32,784 bases of DNA, from positions 1 through 32,784 of the forward strand of contig JANQKU010000144.1 of the NCBI GenBank assembly GCA_028280955.1, written 5' to 3'. The notes beneath the pieces are model-generated. The model was not told the DNA's origin. It saw only the letters and a program-made list of their open reading frames with translations, and searched no databases. A program made the position numbers and the translations under genes. Positions 9,801 through 18,309 of the stretch are shown here, piece by piece (the first letter of the stretch is position 1; each line of letters begins with the position of its first letter). This DNA is from Opitutaceae bacterium. GTDB lineage: Bacteria; Verrucomicrobiota; Verrucomicrobiia; Opitutales; Opitutaceae.

Positions 9801-10945
9801 TTCTCTAGATGGAAGCTTTGATGGCTTAGCCCATTTACAGTTTCCTGACACACCTGGCGCAAAAGATCGCAAAAAGATGCAGAGGGATCTTTCAGGGTCC
9901 GTAGAAGAACCACATTCTCAAAACAACCCATCATAGACTCTGTTTCACTCAAACTTCGGTTAGCTGCAGGAGTGCCAATCGTCAGGTTCCGTTGCCCAGT
10001 ATATCTGTATAATAAAACACTGAATACTGATAAGAGAACCGTATGAACAGAGACATTTTCTCGAATACTGATGTCGAATACTGCTTGGCAAAGCGATTCA
10101 GACATTTCAATTTTTACCGAATCGCCTTCGAATGATGGTCGTTGCGAACGAGAATAATCCGTAGGCAGATTCAACGCCTCGGGTAAATCTTTGAACTTTT
10201 CTTTCCAATAGCCAAAACTCTCTTCGTAAATCTTTGTCCCAGGCTGATCGCGTTCCCATTGAGCGAAATCTGCGTAGTGTAAAGTCAACTCAGGCAACGA
10301 CAGACTTTCACCTCTTAAGTAGGCGCTATATAGCTGTTCGAGTTCGTTAGAGAAAATGCCCATCGAGATATCGTCACCGATAATGCGATGTACATTCACA
10401 CCGAATACATGCTCATCAGATGTAAGTCGGATCAGATGAAAACGGAAAAGTGGACCCGTAGTGAGATCAAAGTTAAATAAGGTTTCACGACTGATGATAG
10501 CATTCATTTCCGCTACGCGTGCTTCATGCGGCAGTTTGCTAAGATCAACAGGATCCAGAACAACGGGTTGTGAATCGTGAATGACTTGAATGGGATCCCG
10601 CCCTTCTTGAACAAATGTCGTGCGTAACGTTTCATGCCGTTCAACAATGACACTCAAGGCATACTCCAAGGCGGGAATATCAAGTGGGCCACTAATGCGC
10701 TTGAACTCCGACATGTTGTAGGCGCCAGTATTCGGAAATAAGTGTTCCAAATACCAAAACTGTTCTTGCGAATGCGAAAGCAATAGCGGACGACTCAAAT
10801 CACGCTTCGGCAAACTTGGGGTATGGCCCTTCTGTTTCTTCCGCTTCATTAGGCTATCTTCTAAAAAGCTGGTTTGGTCTGCCCTGGGCAATATATCACT
10901 GAGCTCATTATCCGTTCGACTTGTGGATGGCTTGGAATCTTCCAT
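6860..10945 (-). CDS. Single-module non-ribosomal peptide synthetase (C-A-PCP-TE)
   Basis: 1361 aa. C domain: LSHSQEQFWYLEHL, RHETLRT, altered HHxxxDG (HRIIGDD). A domain: YTSGSTGRPKG, NMYGPTETTVW, YRTGDL, QVKIRGFRIELEEIE, NGKVDRKALP. PCP: FFDLGGHS. TE: FFCVHGAGG, GYCLGG, LLDTY, NPHAMLV. Confidence 0.95.
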   Translation of the reverse strand: MEDSKPSTSRTDNELSDILPRADQTSFLEDSLMKRKKQKGHTPSLPKRDLSRPLLLSHSQEQFWYLEHLFPNTGAYNMSEFKRISGPLDIPALEYALSVIVERHETLRTTFVQEGRDPIQVIHDSQPVVLDPVDLSKLPHEARVAEMNAIISRETLFNFDLTTGPLFRFHLIRLTSDEHVFGVNVHRIIGDDISMGIFSNELEQLYSAYLRGESLSLPELTLHYADFAQWERDQPGTKIYEESFGYWKEKFKDLPEALNLPTDYSRSQRPSFEGDSVKIEMSESLCQAVFDISIRENVSVHTVLLSVFSVLLYRYTGQRNLTIGTPAANRSLSETESMMGCFENVVLLRTLKDPSASFCDLLRQVCQETVNGLSHQSFHLEKLVEHLNPSRSTDFNPLFQVFFSYKNQPELFAIDLPSVEITHLPPSDSISVFDLTLLAVHEGDTLNLTIEYPTNLFKRKTIERMGVHFRQLLQAAIARPEDKIAELPILGSSERAQILNDWNTTDFEYDKTVCLHQLFEEQVTKTPASIAAIFGEVEISYRELDKRANRLANHLQMLGAQSDALIGICLERSLEMLVALLGVLKSGAAYVPLDPAYPADRIAYVLSDAKSPILVTQQSLLDSLDEMPAKVVCIDRDSQSIEKSSSTRPEPSSGSHNLAYVIYTSGSTGRPKGVQIEHQAVVNFLESMGKEPGLNQRDILLAVTTLSFDIAVLELYLPLLKGAKVVVAPRETAIDAEAIQRAIEKYNITIMQATPATWRMLIQNGWQGSKNLKILCGGEAMPSDLAEKLLFRCSELWNMYGPTETTVWSTCCRVESFEDIHIGRPIGNTQLYILDQTLQPTPIGVPGELMIGGDGLARGYFQRLELTEEKFIPNPFRKGEKIYRTGDLAKYRPDGIVECLGRVDFQVKIRGFRIELEEIETVLSQQSGIKQAVVIAREDIPGDKRLVAYVQADTSSKLNPDELRGALRSKLPEYMVPATLVTMDTLPLTPNGKVDRKALPEPEQTETRIPDGDFHPPQGEKEKKLADIMQSLLRVSQVGRNDNFFDLGGHSIIAVSLFNKIEQIFGKRLQLATLFRSGTVKLLAIELEKDDERLEEWSSLVPIQPQGSKSRFFCVHGAGGNVLFYRILSQKMGDNYPFYGLQSQGQDTKTQPLTTIEEMARKYVEEIKSIQPTGPYHLGGYCLGGTIAYEMAQILRKEGQEVALLALLDTYNFSLMKERNLVSFLLQKTWFHIGNFIKVPFSMWPSYLSSKIQVGKDGEFSLLFGNMTNVFKKKSRVKSIHDSIHQINHMAAMKYKPRPYDGVIVNFRPKRNYSFYTDKNMGWKDLARGEFIDVKFNFNPHAMLVEPFVEELAKALVAKLD

Positions 10946-11275
10946 AGATATATAATATTAATTCGAAATGGATAAGCTTATACAGACACGAAATAATTCA
11001 TTGGTACTTCAAATTACAGTTTTCCCTTTGAAAAAACTAAGTCTTTTTCTATCGGCAAACTGTGATCTCTTGGGTGAACTCCAACCGATTTTAAATCGTT
11101 CGTAATTGAATCTATCTTTAGCATTACTTTAGTGAAAAGAAGATTTAGCAAAGAATTAGTCCTGAGTGGATCTAAGTCTATGGTAACACATGGCCCTTTG
11201 CACTATTACCCCAGATAGTCGTAAAACCGTATTACGAATTGCTTTAAATAAACAAGACTGAGAGTGACGGACTCG

Positions 11276-12454
11276 TTATTCATCTCTTTCGATACTTCGC
11301 TTCAGATCGATGATAGGAATACCGTGAATTTGAGATGCTTTTTTAAGGTCACTGTATTCCGCCTTTACTCTGCGCGTTCCTAACGGAGTATGGAATACCT
11401 TTATGCGAATTTTCCCATAGTCTGTAGTCAATATTTCTTCGCTCCGATCGAGGGTTTTGCGTTCTACCGGATAAAAACGGACACCAATTGCCGTTGTATT
11501 TTCCAAGATACAATCACATACGGATTCAAGGTTTACCTGCTTCACTAGAGCGCTAACCTGATATCCTGGGCGACTTTTTTTCATAAGGGCCTGCGTAATG
11601 GTGAAGTCGAGAGCACCTGACTTAAGCAGCTGTTGCTGGAAATTGTCTCCTAGCAGTTCGGGAGAGCAGTCGTCAATATTCGTTTCGACCACAAAGACTG
11701 GCCTTATTTTTCCAATTGAGGTTGAGAGAGTTCCCAGCGAAAGCCTAAGCACATTGGGCGCGACAAAGTCTTTTTTGCCGGGACCGTACGCTGATTTTTC
11801 GATAGCCAGAGGGGGAGATTCAAAAATGGGATTGAGGTAGCGGAGGATAGCAGCTCCGGTTGGAGTGGTTCGTTCTCCCCTTTCTTCCCCTTTAAAGCAA
11901 GGCATTCCCTCTAGCAACTTGGCCGTTGCAGGAGCCGGAATGGGGAGTTGCCCATGTTGCGTACTAACCATCCCATAGCCGAGACATATCGGGTCCGAAT
12001 AGGTCACACCGATGTCGAGCTGGTCGATGAGAATCGCACTGCCTACAATGTCAACAATCGAATCTACTCCGCTGATTTCGTGAAAGTGGATCTTCTCGAT
12101 ATGAATATCGTGTACCTGCGATTCTGCTTCACCAATGAGCAGAAATATCTCTTTGGCAATAGATTTAGCCGTTTTCGGGATATCAGCCTTGTCAATAATG
12201 GCGATGATGTCACTTAAGTGACGATGATGTCCATGATCTTGATGCATGTTGCTTGCAGTAAGATCAACCACGTTAATGTGTTTGCACACAATGCCGTTTT
12301 TTTCGACTTGAGCGATCTCAATTCTGGTATCGTGAAGGCTTAGTTTCTTCGGGAGCTCAACAATATCGCTATAGGCATCAAGCAGCCCACAAAGCGAACC
12401 CAGGAACATATCGCCGGAAAGACCTGAAAAAGGTTCTATATAGAGCGTATTCAT
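11276..12454 (-). CDS. larC: Nickel-pincer cofactor biosynthesis nickel insertase LarC
   Basis: 392 aa; MNTLYIEPFSGLSGDMFLGSLCGLLD, His-rich MHQDHGHHRHLSDI, HFHEISGVDSIVDIVGSA, GERTTPTGAAILRYL. Confidence 0.93.
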   Translation of the reverse strand: MNTLYIEPFSGLSGDMFLGSLCGLLDAYSDIVELPKKLSLHDTRIEIAQVEKNGIVCKHINVVDLTASNMHQDHGHHRHLSDIIAIIDKADIPKTAKSIAKEIFLLIGEAESQVHDIHIEKIHFHEISGVDSIVDIVGSAILIDQLDIGVTYSDPICLGYGMVSTQHGQLPIPAPATAKLLEGMPCFKGEERGERTTPTGAAILRYLNPIFESPPLAIEKSAYGPGKKDFVAPNVLRLSLGTLSTSIGKIRPVFVVETNIDDCSPELLGDNFQQQLLKSGALDFTITQALMKKSRPGYQVSALVKQVNLESVCDCILENTTAIGVRFYPVERKTLDRSEEILTTDYGKIRIKVFHTPLGTRRVKAEYSDLKKASQIHGIPIIDLKRSIERDE

Positions 12455-12506
12455 TTAGACGTATGATTCAGTTGCTCTCACTCCCAAGAGAAAACCCTAT
12501 ATTGCT

Positions 12507-13160
12507 TCAAGTATCGATTTGCATAAGAATTCGGTAGGCAGCTATAGCTGCGCCGTAACCATTGTCGATATTCATTACAGTAATTCCATTTGCGCAGCTG
12601 GAAAGCATCGCATTGAGAGCAGCAATTCCTTCTGCGGCGACTCCGTAGCCAACACTCGTGGGAACTGCGATAATTGGTTGCGAGAGGAGACCTCCCATAA
12701 CGCTGGGCAATGCGCCCTCAAATCCAGCTACGACGATAAGCACCTTCAGCATTTTGAGATCTTCCAGACGATCAAAAAGACGGTGAATTCCAGCAACCCC
12801 TACATCGTTCACTCGTTTGGCTGGAATTTTGAGAAAATTAAGCGTGTAATAGGCTTCGTTGACCACGTGTAAATCTGAACTACCAGCGCTGACAATGCCA
12901 ACACGAGCGTCCATTTCTTCAAGTTTGTTAGCCCGAAGAACAAAAGACTGTGAAACTACGTCGTATTCAGCGTTCGGGAAATGCCGTCGTAGAGATTCCG
13001 CTTTTTCCACCTGAACACGAGTGGCTAACGCATTGCGTCCCGTAGATTGATACTCACCAAGAATGCTCTTCAGCAAGTCAACCGATTTTGTGGCTCCATA
13101 AACAACTTCAGGAAAGCCCAGTCTTTCCTCTCTATTTGTATCCAAATTATAATTATCCAT
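12507..13160 (-). CDS. larB: Nickel-pincer cofactor biosynthesis carboxylase/hydrolase LarB (AIR carboxylase-like)
   Basis: VGIVSAGSSDLHVVNEA, VNDVGVAGIHRL, VVAGFEGALPSVMGGL, PIIAVPTSVGYG. ORF opens at 13196; ATG at 13160 overlaps the larE stop by only 8 nt and is preferred. Confidence 0.93.
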   Translation of the reverse strand: MDNYNLDTNREERLGFPEVVYGATKSVDLLKSILGEYQSTGRNALATRVQVEKAESLRRHFPNAEYDVVSQSFVLRANKLEEMDARVGIVSAGSSDLHVVNEAYYTLNFLKIPAKRVNDVGVAGIHRLFDRLEDLKMLKVLIVVAGFEGALPSVMGGLLSQPIIAVPTSVGYGVAAEGIAALNAMLSSCANGITVMNIDNGYGAAIAAYRILMQIDT

Positions 13161-13962
13161 GATTTGGGATGGCACGATTAAGCTTACCTGACACAAGACC
13201 TTCTTCGTCGATTTGAACCTTCTTAAACCCCAGTCTTTTTAAGGTGATTTCCACTTGCGGAAAGACTGAACGTAAATGATCGATCGCGTCAATCGGGGTT
13301 TCAATTTTTGCAGTTTCTCCGAAATGACGAACCCGAACTATATCAAGACCAAAATGGTTCAAAGCAATCTCGGCGGCTTCGACCTGGTTCAGTTTTCTCT
13401 CAGTGACGTTCTGCCCGTACGGTATGCGCGAACTTAGGCAAGGGCTTGCAGGCTTGTTCCAAACGGGTAACTTGAAATGCTTAGCGAGTGCTCTGACTTC
13501 GGGTTTCCCTAGGCCACAATCAGCTAACGGTGAGAGGACCGCTTGTTCATTCGCAGCTTGGAGTCCAGGTCGAAGATCACTGTGATCGTCCTGGTTAGTG
13601 CCGTTCAAGAGGACAAACCGTGGGTATTCGGCTTGGTGAACCTTACGAGTCATTCGGTAAAGTGTGTCTTTGCAGTAGTAACACCGGTTGAAAGGGTTAC
13701 GGGCATAATCGGGGTTTGTTAATTCTCCTGTTTCGATGATGCGTAAAGTGATCTGGAACTCTTTGCAAAATTTTCGAGCTATCTCCAAATCTGCGCGTTT
13801 TAAACTGGGAGAATCAGCGATGATGCCAATGGCATTCTCACCCAGAAAACGTTTGGACAAATAGAGAACCAAAGCGGAATCAACGCCTCCAGAAAAAGTG
13901 GTTAGACTGCCTTCGAGAGGCTCGAACCAGCTTTCCAGCCGTTTTAGAAGAGAAGGTATCAT
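13153..13962 (-). CDS. larE: ATP-dependent sulfur transferase LarE (PP-loop)
   Basis: PP-loop FSGGVDSALVLYL; RNPFNRCYYCKDTLY; PASPCLSSRIPYGQNVT; directly upstream of larB-larC. Confidence 0.93.
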   Translation of the reverse strand: MIPSLLKRLESWFEPLEGSLTTFSGGVDSALVLYLSKRFLGENAIGIIADSPSLKRADLEIARKFCKEFQITLRIIETGELTNPDYARNPFNRCYYCKDTLYRMTRKVHQAEYPRFVLLNGTNQDDHSDLRPGLQAANEQAVLSPLADCGLGKPEVRALAKHFKLPVWNKPASPCLSSRIPYGQNVTERKLNQVEAAEIALNHFGLDIVRVRHFGETAKIETPIDAIDHLRSVFPQVEITLKRLGFKKVQIDEEGLVSGKLNRAIPNHG

Positions 13963-14146
13963 ACAAGATATTATTTGAAGAGCTATATCGAGTTTTCGCA
14001 GTGAGTTTTAGCTGACTAAAGCTGTTTCGACTTTGATCGAGATTCCATCAGCTGAACAACTAGTGGGAATCCAATGAAAGAAACGAGGTTATCCTTTCCT
14101 CTCAATCGATCTTTATGTTTCAGAGAAGGAAAACGATAAAACCTAT

Positions 14147-14380
14147 CTAACGGTTCTTACTGAAAAAGCGATTCCCCTTTAAAAGTTTGCGGAAGTATAT
14201 CCGTGGTCTTGCGAATCGAATGAGCATGGATACTAAAACAAGTCCTCCTACGATGAAAGCAAAAACCCATGCTCCTGATTCTGGAGGATGAGGGTGTACG
14301 TGAGGCAATGCATTCGTATGGGCCAAAGCATCGATCACAAAAATGATTAAGAAGGTAAAAAGTTGGCAGGTAATTTTCAT
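14147..14380 (-). CDS. Small His-rich exported protein with PESG + TM + basic tail (possible sorting signal)
   Basis: 77 aa: MKITCQLFTFLIIFVIDALAHTNALPHVHPHPPESGAWVFAFIVGGLVLVSMLIRFARPRIYFRKLLKGNRFFSKNR; signal-peptide-like N-terminus, four His, PESG followed by a hydrophobic helix and Arg/Lys tail. Short, and no strong Shine-Dalgarno seen. Confidence 0.55.
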   Translation of the reverse strand: MKITCQLFTFLIIFVIDALAHTNALPHVHPHPPESGAWVFAFIVGGLVLVSMLIRFARPRIYFRKLLKGNRFFSKNR

Positions 14381-14472
14381 GAATCTTTATATTATTTTCA
14401 ATATTCTGTTTCGGCTAGCGTTAAAAAAACTGAATCTAGAAATGACAATCTCTCCTATCATCTTATAATTTG

Positions 14473-15096
14473 TCAAAGAGTTAGCGCATAAAGATAGCCC
14501 ATGGTGTTGCGCAATACTAGATAGATACCTCTCCGTGACGTCCACCAACGCGTGACTTTGTACGAAGACTCTGTTCCAGCTATAATTCCGACACAGTACT
14601 CGAGGCCGAAAGACTTCCTGAAAATAATCCAACTTTTTCGCGCATGCACGCCAAGTGTCATTACATTGATTGAAGTGCTTTCTGGCATTTCTTGTTTGAT
14701 CCAATTTAGTGTTTCCTGAGCAGACTGCACCGTTCGGCCAGAAGCACCCTCGACAAATGTAATTGGAATTATCGCCCCCGTCTCTATGCCATAATCATGT
14801 AATCGAGACGCAGCCAAATCCGCAAACGACTTCCCAACAATCGGCGATTCCTTTTCTGTAACAACGGTTCCGACGGTAAGGATGTAACGGCAATGTCCCT
14901 CTTTATAATATTGAACGGCCTCATCCAGCGCAGGGCGATCCCATAGCCAACCTTCCACTATTAATATTTCGGCTTCAACAGGACGGCTGATTGCCAGAAA
15001 ATTGTGAATAGACACGACAAAGAATACCAAGACTGCTAAGGTTATGATAGACGCAATAAACACATTCCCTCTCTTGATGCGCACTTTACTAAACAT
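14473..15096 (-). CDS. YdcF/SanA-like (DUF218-type) membrane-anchored protein
   Basis: 207 aa; N-terminal TM, AEILIVEGWLWDRPALDEAVQYYKEGHCRYILTVG..., SAQETLNWIKQE; similar in layout to DUF218/YdcF proteins. Confidence 0.6.
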   Translation of the reverse strand: MFSKVRIKRGNVFIASIITLAVLVFFVVSIHNFLAISRPVEAEILIVEGWLWDRPALDEAVQYYKEGHCRYILTVGTVVTEKESPIVGKSFADLAASRLHDYGIETGAIIPITFVEGASGRTVQSAQETLNWIKQEMPESTSINVMTLGVHARKSWIIFRKSFGLEYCVGIIAGTESSYKVTRWWTSRRGIYLVLRNTMGYLYALTL

Positions 15097-15120
15097 GGGA
15101 ATCCGCCTTCGCCTTTGAGA

Positions 15121-16164
15121 TCATGGAAACCGTTTAACAACTATCGGACCAATTCTCTTTGCAACAGTCAATGGCATACGTTTCCAAACAGCGGATACTA
15201 AATTGCGTTTCCAACCTCTCTTCTTGGTAGATTCCGTCGAGCCTCCCGTATTAGGATAATATTGATAAAAATAAGGATGTGGCCTACCACCCCAGCCCAA
15301 GCGAAAATCGATGGCTTCCTGGGTTTTCGGAATGCGCCCAGAATGAAAGATTTCAAATCCTTCGGATGCGAATTGCGATATCAGTTCCCAATAGAGCCCG
15401 TATATCCCAATATCGCCTTCATCCGAATTTGGAAGAACACACGAAAACGGAAATGAGACAGTTTTCTTAAAAGCTTTGGTCATCGTTGCTGCAACTACGC
15501 GTCCGTCGATTTTTGCCACAGCTATAGAGTACATTTTGAATTCGATGAGCGACCTTATCCAGTCAATGTTGTTGCAGGGAACACCCTGCGATGCATGGTG
15601 GCGTAAGAGTATATTGTAAAATGAATCGATGTCATTCGATGGATGTTCCACCTGAAGCCCCATGGAAAGAGCTTTTTCTGCCAATCTTAGGTTTTTGGGA
15701 TCAATCTCTTTGCACAGAGAGTCAAGGTCCGATGTCAAAGCGAGTTCTTTATTGAAATAGTTTTCGTCCGTCTTGAGATCTCCAGGAATTCGAATCTTGT
15801 ATTGCTTGAGGGTAAGTGGTAGATTTCCCCTTTCTTTGCTTATAGAAATAGCGACCTCCAATAAGGCTACACGAGCTTCTTCATTGTCTGCGACAATACC
15901 CCCGGCCACAGCAAACGGAACTGAAAGAAGTGCAGGACGTTTTCCATTAGCAGAACCGTAATATAGAGGCAAAACCCCAATGAGTTTTGATCCTTCGAAA
16001 GCTGCATGCGGCAGAAAATCATATTTATAATGTTCAGATAGAACCTCAGCCCAATCGTAGGCCTGCCAAGCTATGGCATATTGAGATTGTTCAATATACT
16101 CGTTCCAACGTTCTTTAAACTCTGGACCCACTTTCCTTACTTCAATCATAGTTAGATTCGTCAA
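15121..16164 (-). CDS. FemAB/GNAT-fold family protein (exosortase/EPS-associated type)
   Basis: 347 aa; PLYYGSANGKRPALLSVPFAVAGGIVADNE, LRHHASQGVP, GLYWELISQFASEGFEIFHSGR, matching FemAB-like proteins of PEP-CTERM loci. Confidence 0.75.
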   Translation of the reverse strand: MTNLTMIEVRKVGPEFKERWNEYIEQSQYAIAWQAYDWAEVLSEHYKYDFLPHAAFEGSKLIGVLPLYYGSANGKRPALLSVPFAVAGGIVADNEEARVALLEVAISISKERGNLPLTLKQYKIRIPGDLKTDENYFNKELALTSDLDSLCKEIDPKNLRLAEKALSMGLQVEHPSNDIDSFYNILLRHHASQGVPCNNIDWIRSLIEFKMYSIAVAKIDGRVVAATMTKAFKKTVSFPFSCVLPNSDEGDIGIYGLYWELISQFASEGFEIFHSGRIPKTQEAIDFRLGWGGRPHPYFYQYYPNTGGSTESTKKRGWKRNLVSAVWKRMPLTVAKRIGPIVVKRFP

Positions 16165-16176
16165 TTAATCGTTTAT

Positions 16177-17616
16177 CTAGTCACATTCGTTAACAACCAT
16201 TTGATATTTTCCTGATAGCTGCGGAGCAATCTCGTCTGGGTATTCGAAGACTAGTTTCGCACTGGAAAATAAGTTAGTTATTATGGAAGAATTCAGTCGC
16301 TTTTCTATATGCGGACCGAAATCAGGTCCTTTTACGAGACGTATTACAATAACATCGTTGGGCCGATACACAACTTGGAAACGGTTGATAGCTTCACCCA
16401 AAGATGTATCCATAAATGTGCGGCACCAAAAGTTGGGAGCAATCAGCCGACCATCGCTGGTCGTAAACGTTTCTCCCGTGCGCCCAGTAAACTCGCCGAT
16501 CATTTCCAAAGTTCTGCCACATTCACATCGGTCGCTAGATATTTTTCCTAAGTCGCCCGTTCGATACCTTATAAATGGCATCGGCGTGGGCATAAGAGTT
16601 GTCGCAAGTAGCTCACTCGGACCACTGTCCTTACTACTATCCTCGGCCTCTAGATAAATGCTCTCCTGATTTAGATGAAGGTTTCCCAGTTCACAGCGGC
16701 CTGCAATATGCCCAAGTTCACGAGTACCGTATATATTAGTAACGCTACATCGAAATACCTCCTCAAGGATGGCTCGTTCGTGATCGTAAAGCGGCGCAGC
16801 CCATGTGATCAACAAGTTAGGACCGTTTTTCGGAGCTGCTTCTGGGTGGTTCTTTATGTATTCGGCAAATCCTGTCAGTGCCGAAGTGAAGCCCCAAAGA
16901 ACTTTCGGTTCAAATTTTCGTAACTCACCTGCGCTGAACGCGTGGTCTTCTTCGGTCAGACTAACACCTGGCAGAGCAAGTTGATTCCAGAGCCAGCGAC
17001 GCATCACCACTACCTTACTATTTCGTAGGTATTCAGCTGAAACCCTAGCCATCCTAGCTTCACGTTCCCCCGGCTTTATCCCAAACCATTGCCGCAAACG
17101 AAGCTCGTTTGCCCAGTTGCTTGCAGTAATGGATCCATTTTCATAGAAGACAGTGGGTGCTCCGGTTGATCCACTTGATCGATTGCGTATTAACTGGTGG
17201 CCTTTGCTTCGAAACCTGGCAAAAGGTAAGGGTTCACCTGGGGGGCGATCATCCTTCTCGGCTTTTTCCGCAGCCTGACGCCAGCGTTCATCAATCAAAT
17301 CTAGGCGATGGTCTACGAGATCTTGGCGAGAAAGAGGCGGGATGCTTCGAATATCTTCGGGAGACTGTATGTCTAGCGGTTCTAAACCAATGTTTTTGAA
17401 AAGGCGTCTGTAGTAAGGAACATGCTGATTCGCATAGCCTATGACGGTTCGTAAGCGCGCGAATTGAATTTGCTTGAGAGATTCCGGATCGGTGAAGTCG
17501 TTTCTAATGAATTGTCGATAGGAATTAAGTATGCCTCTGCGATTGAATACAGAATTCGATAAAGGGAATAAAATATTCCCAATTATTCCCGCTTCAAGTT
17601 TTCTCCAAGCACTCAT
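16177..17616 (-). CDS. Phenylacetate-CoA ligase (PaaK/CapK)-like adenylate-forming protein
   Basis: 479 aa; RNRSSGSTGAPTVFYENG, VTNIYGTRELGHIAGRCE, PFIRYRTGDLGKISSDRCECGRTLEMIGEFTGRTGE. Confidence 0.85.
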   Translation of the reverse strand: MSAWRKLEAGIIGNILFPLSNSVFNRRGILNSYRQFIRNDFTDPESLKQIQFARLRTVIGYANQHVPYYRRLFKNIGLEPLDIQSPEDIRSIPPLSRQDLVDHRLDLIDERWRQAAEKAEKDDRPPGEPLPFARFRSKGHQLIRNRSSGSTGAPTVFYENGSITASNWANELRLRQWFGIKPGEREARMARVSAEYLRNSKVVVMRRWLWNQLALPGVSLTEEDHAFSAGELRKFEPKVLWGFTSALTGFAEYIKNHPEAAPKNGPNLLITWAAPLYDHERAILEEVFRCSVTNIYGTRELGHIAGRCELGNLHLNQESIYLEAEDSSKDSGPSELLATTLMPTPMPFIRYRTGDLGKISSDRCECGRTLEMIGEFTGRTGETFTTSDGRLIAPNFWCRTFMDTSLGEAINRFQVVYRPNDVIVIRLVKGPDFGPHIEKRLNSSIITNLFSSAKLVFEYPDEIAPQLSGKYQMVVNECD

Positions 17617-18249
17617 TTATTCAGAAGGCACTCGAGTTGTCTTTTCAATCCAGAGCCATTTGCGATATTTAATCGTAGCGATAACGTCTAATCCTACCTT
17701 TCTGCACAAGGCAAGATTCGCCTTGTTGTTTACATCAGTAGCACCATAGATAATATATCTTTCTCCTTCAAACAGATCCTTATACAGTTTGTAACGAAGT
17801 TTTGAACCCAGTCCGTGGCCACGGTAAGCAACACTAACAGTGATCTGCTCAGAAAATGCTTCATCCGGTCCTAATGGAGCAGTGTATTGGACAACAGGAA
17901 TATGAATCTGATCGTAACTAATAAGATTAAATCCCGCAACCATAGCATCATCCAGAGCGACTAAACATTTGCCACCACCTTTGAGAATCTCATCCAGCCG
18001 CATTTCTAACCATTCTTCCATTTCAACAATCTGTGAGATAATTGACCGCTCTCCAATATCGACGAACCGGAATTGAAAGTTTGAATCAAGATTATTAGGA
18101 AATTCGACCTTGCGGATATCCGTTTTGTAAAGCAGATAGGTTCGCCGATAGAATAGCGGTCGGATGATCCCGCCAAGGGATTTCTTAATTGTTGGCAGAA
18201 TTCCGTAGTCCCGAAGGTTCCTACGCACTTTCTTAATTACGTGGATCAA
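17617..18249 (-). CDS. GNAT family N-acetyltransferase
   Basis: 210 aa; acetyl-CoA motif VAYRGHGLGSKLRYKLYKDL and NNKANLALCRKVGLDV; stop codon directly abuts the next ATG (TAAATG). Confidence 0.75.
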   Translation of the reverse strand: MIHVIKKVRRNLRDYGILPTIKKSLGGIIRPLFYRRTYLLYKTDIRKVEFPNNLDSNFQFRFVDIGERSIISQIVEMEEWLEMRLDEILKGGGKCLVALDDAMVAGFNLISYDQIHIPVVQYTAPLGPDEAFSEQITVSVAYRGHGLGSKLRYKLYKDLFEGERYIIYGATDVNNKANLALCRKVGLDVIATIKYRKWLWIEKTTRVPSE

Positions 18250-18309
18250 GAGATAAATGAAGTTCTTTGATTGACTACGACAAATTTACGCAAAAATTTG
18301 AGGAGTCAA

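Noticed and set aside
11088-11100. CGATTTTAAATCG palindrome downstream of larC
   Set aside because: Short 6-bp arms in AT-rich DNA with no T-tract; not supported as a terminator or operator.
11149-11163. Near sigma-54 element (GC-N11-CC) upstream of the NRPS
   Set aside because: Spacing is 11, not 10; sigma-54 promoters do not tolerate this well.
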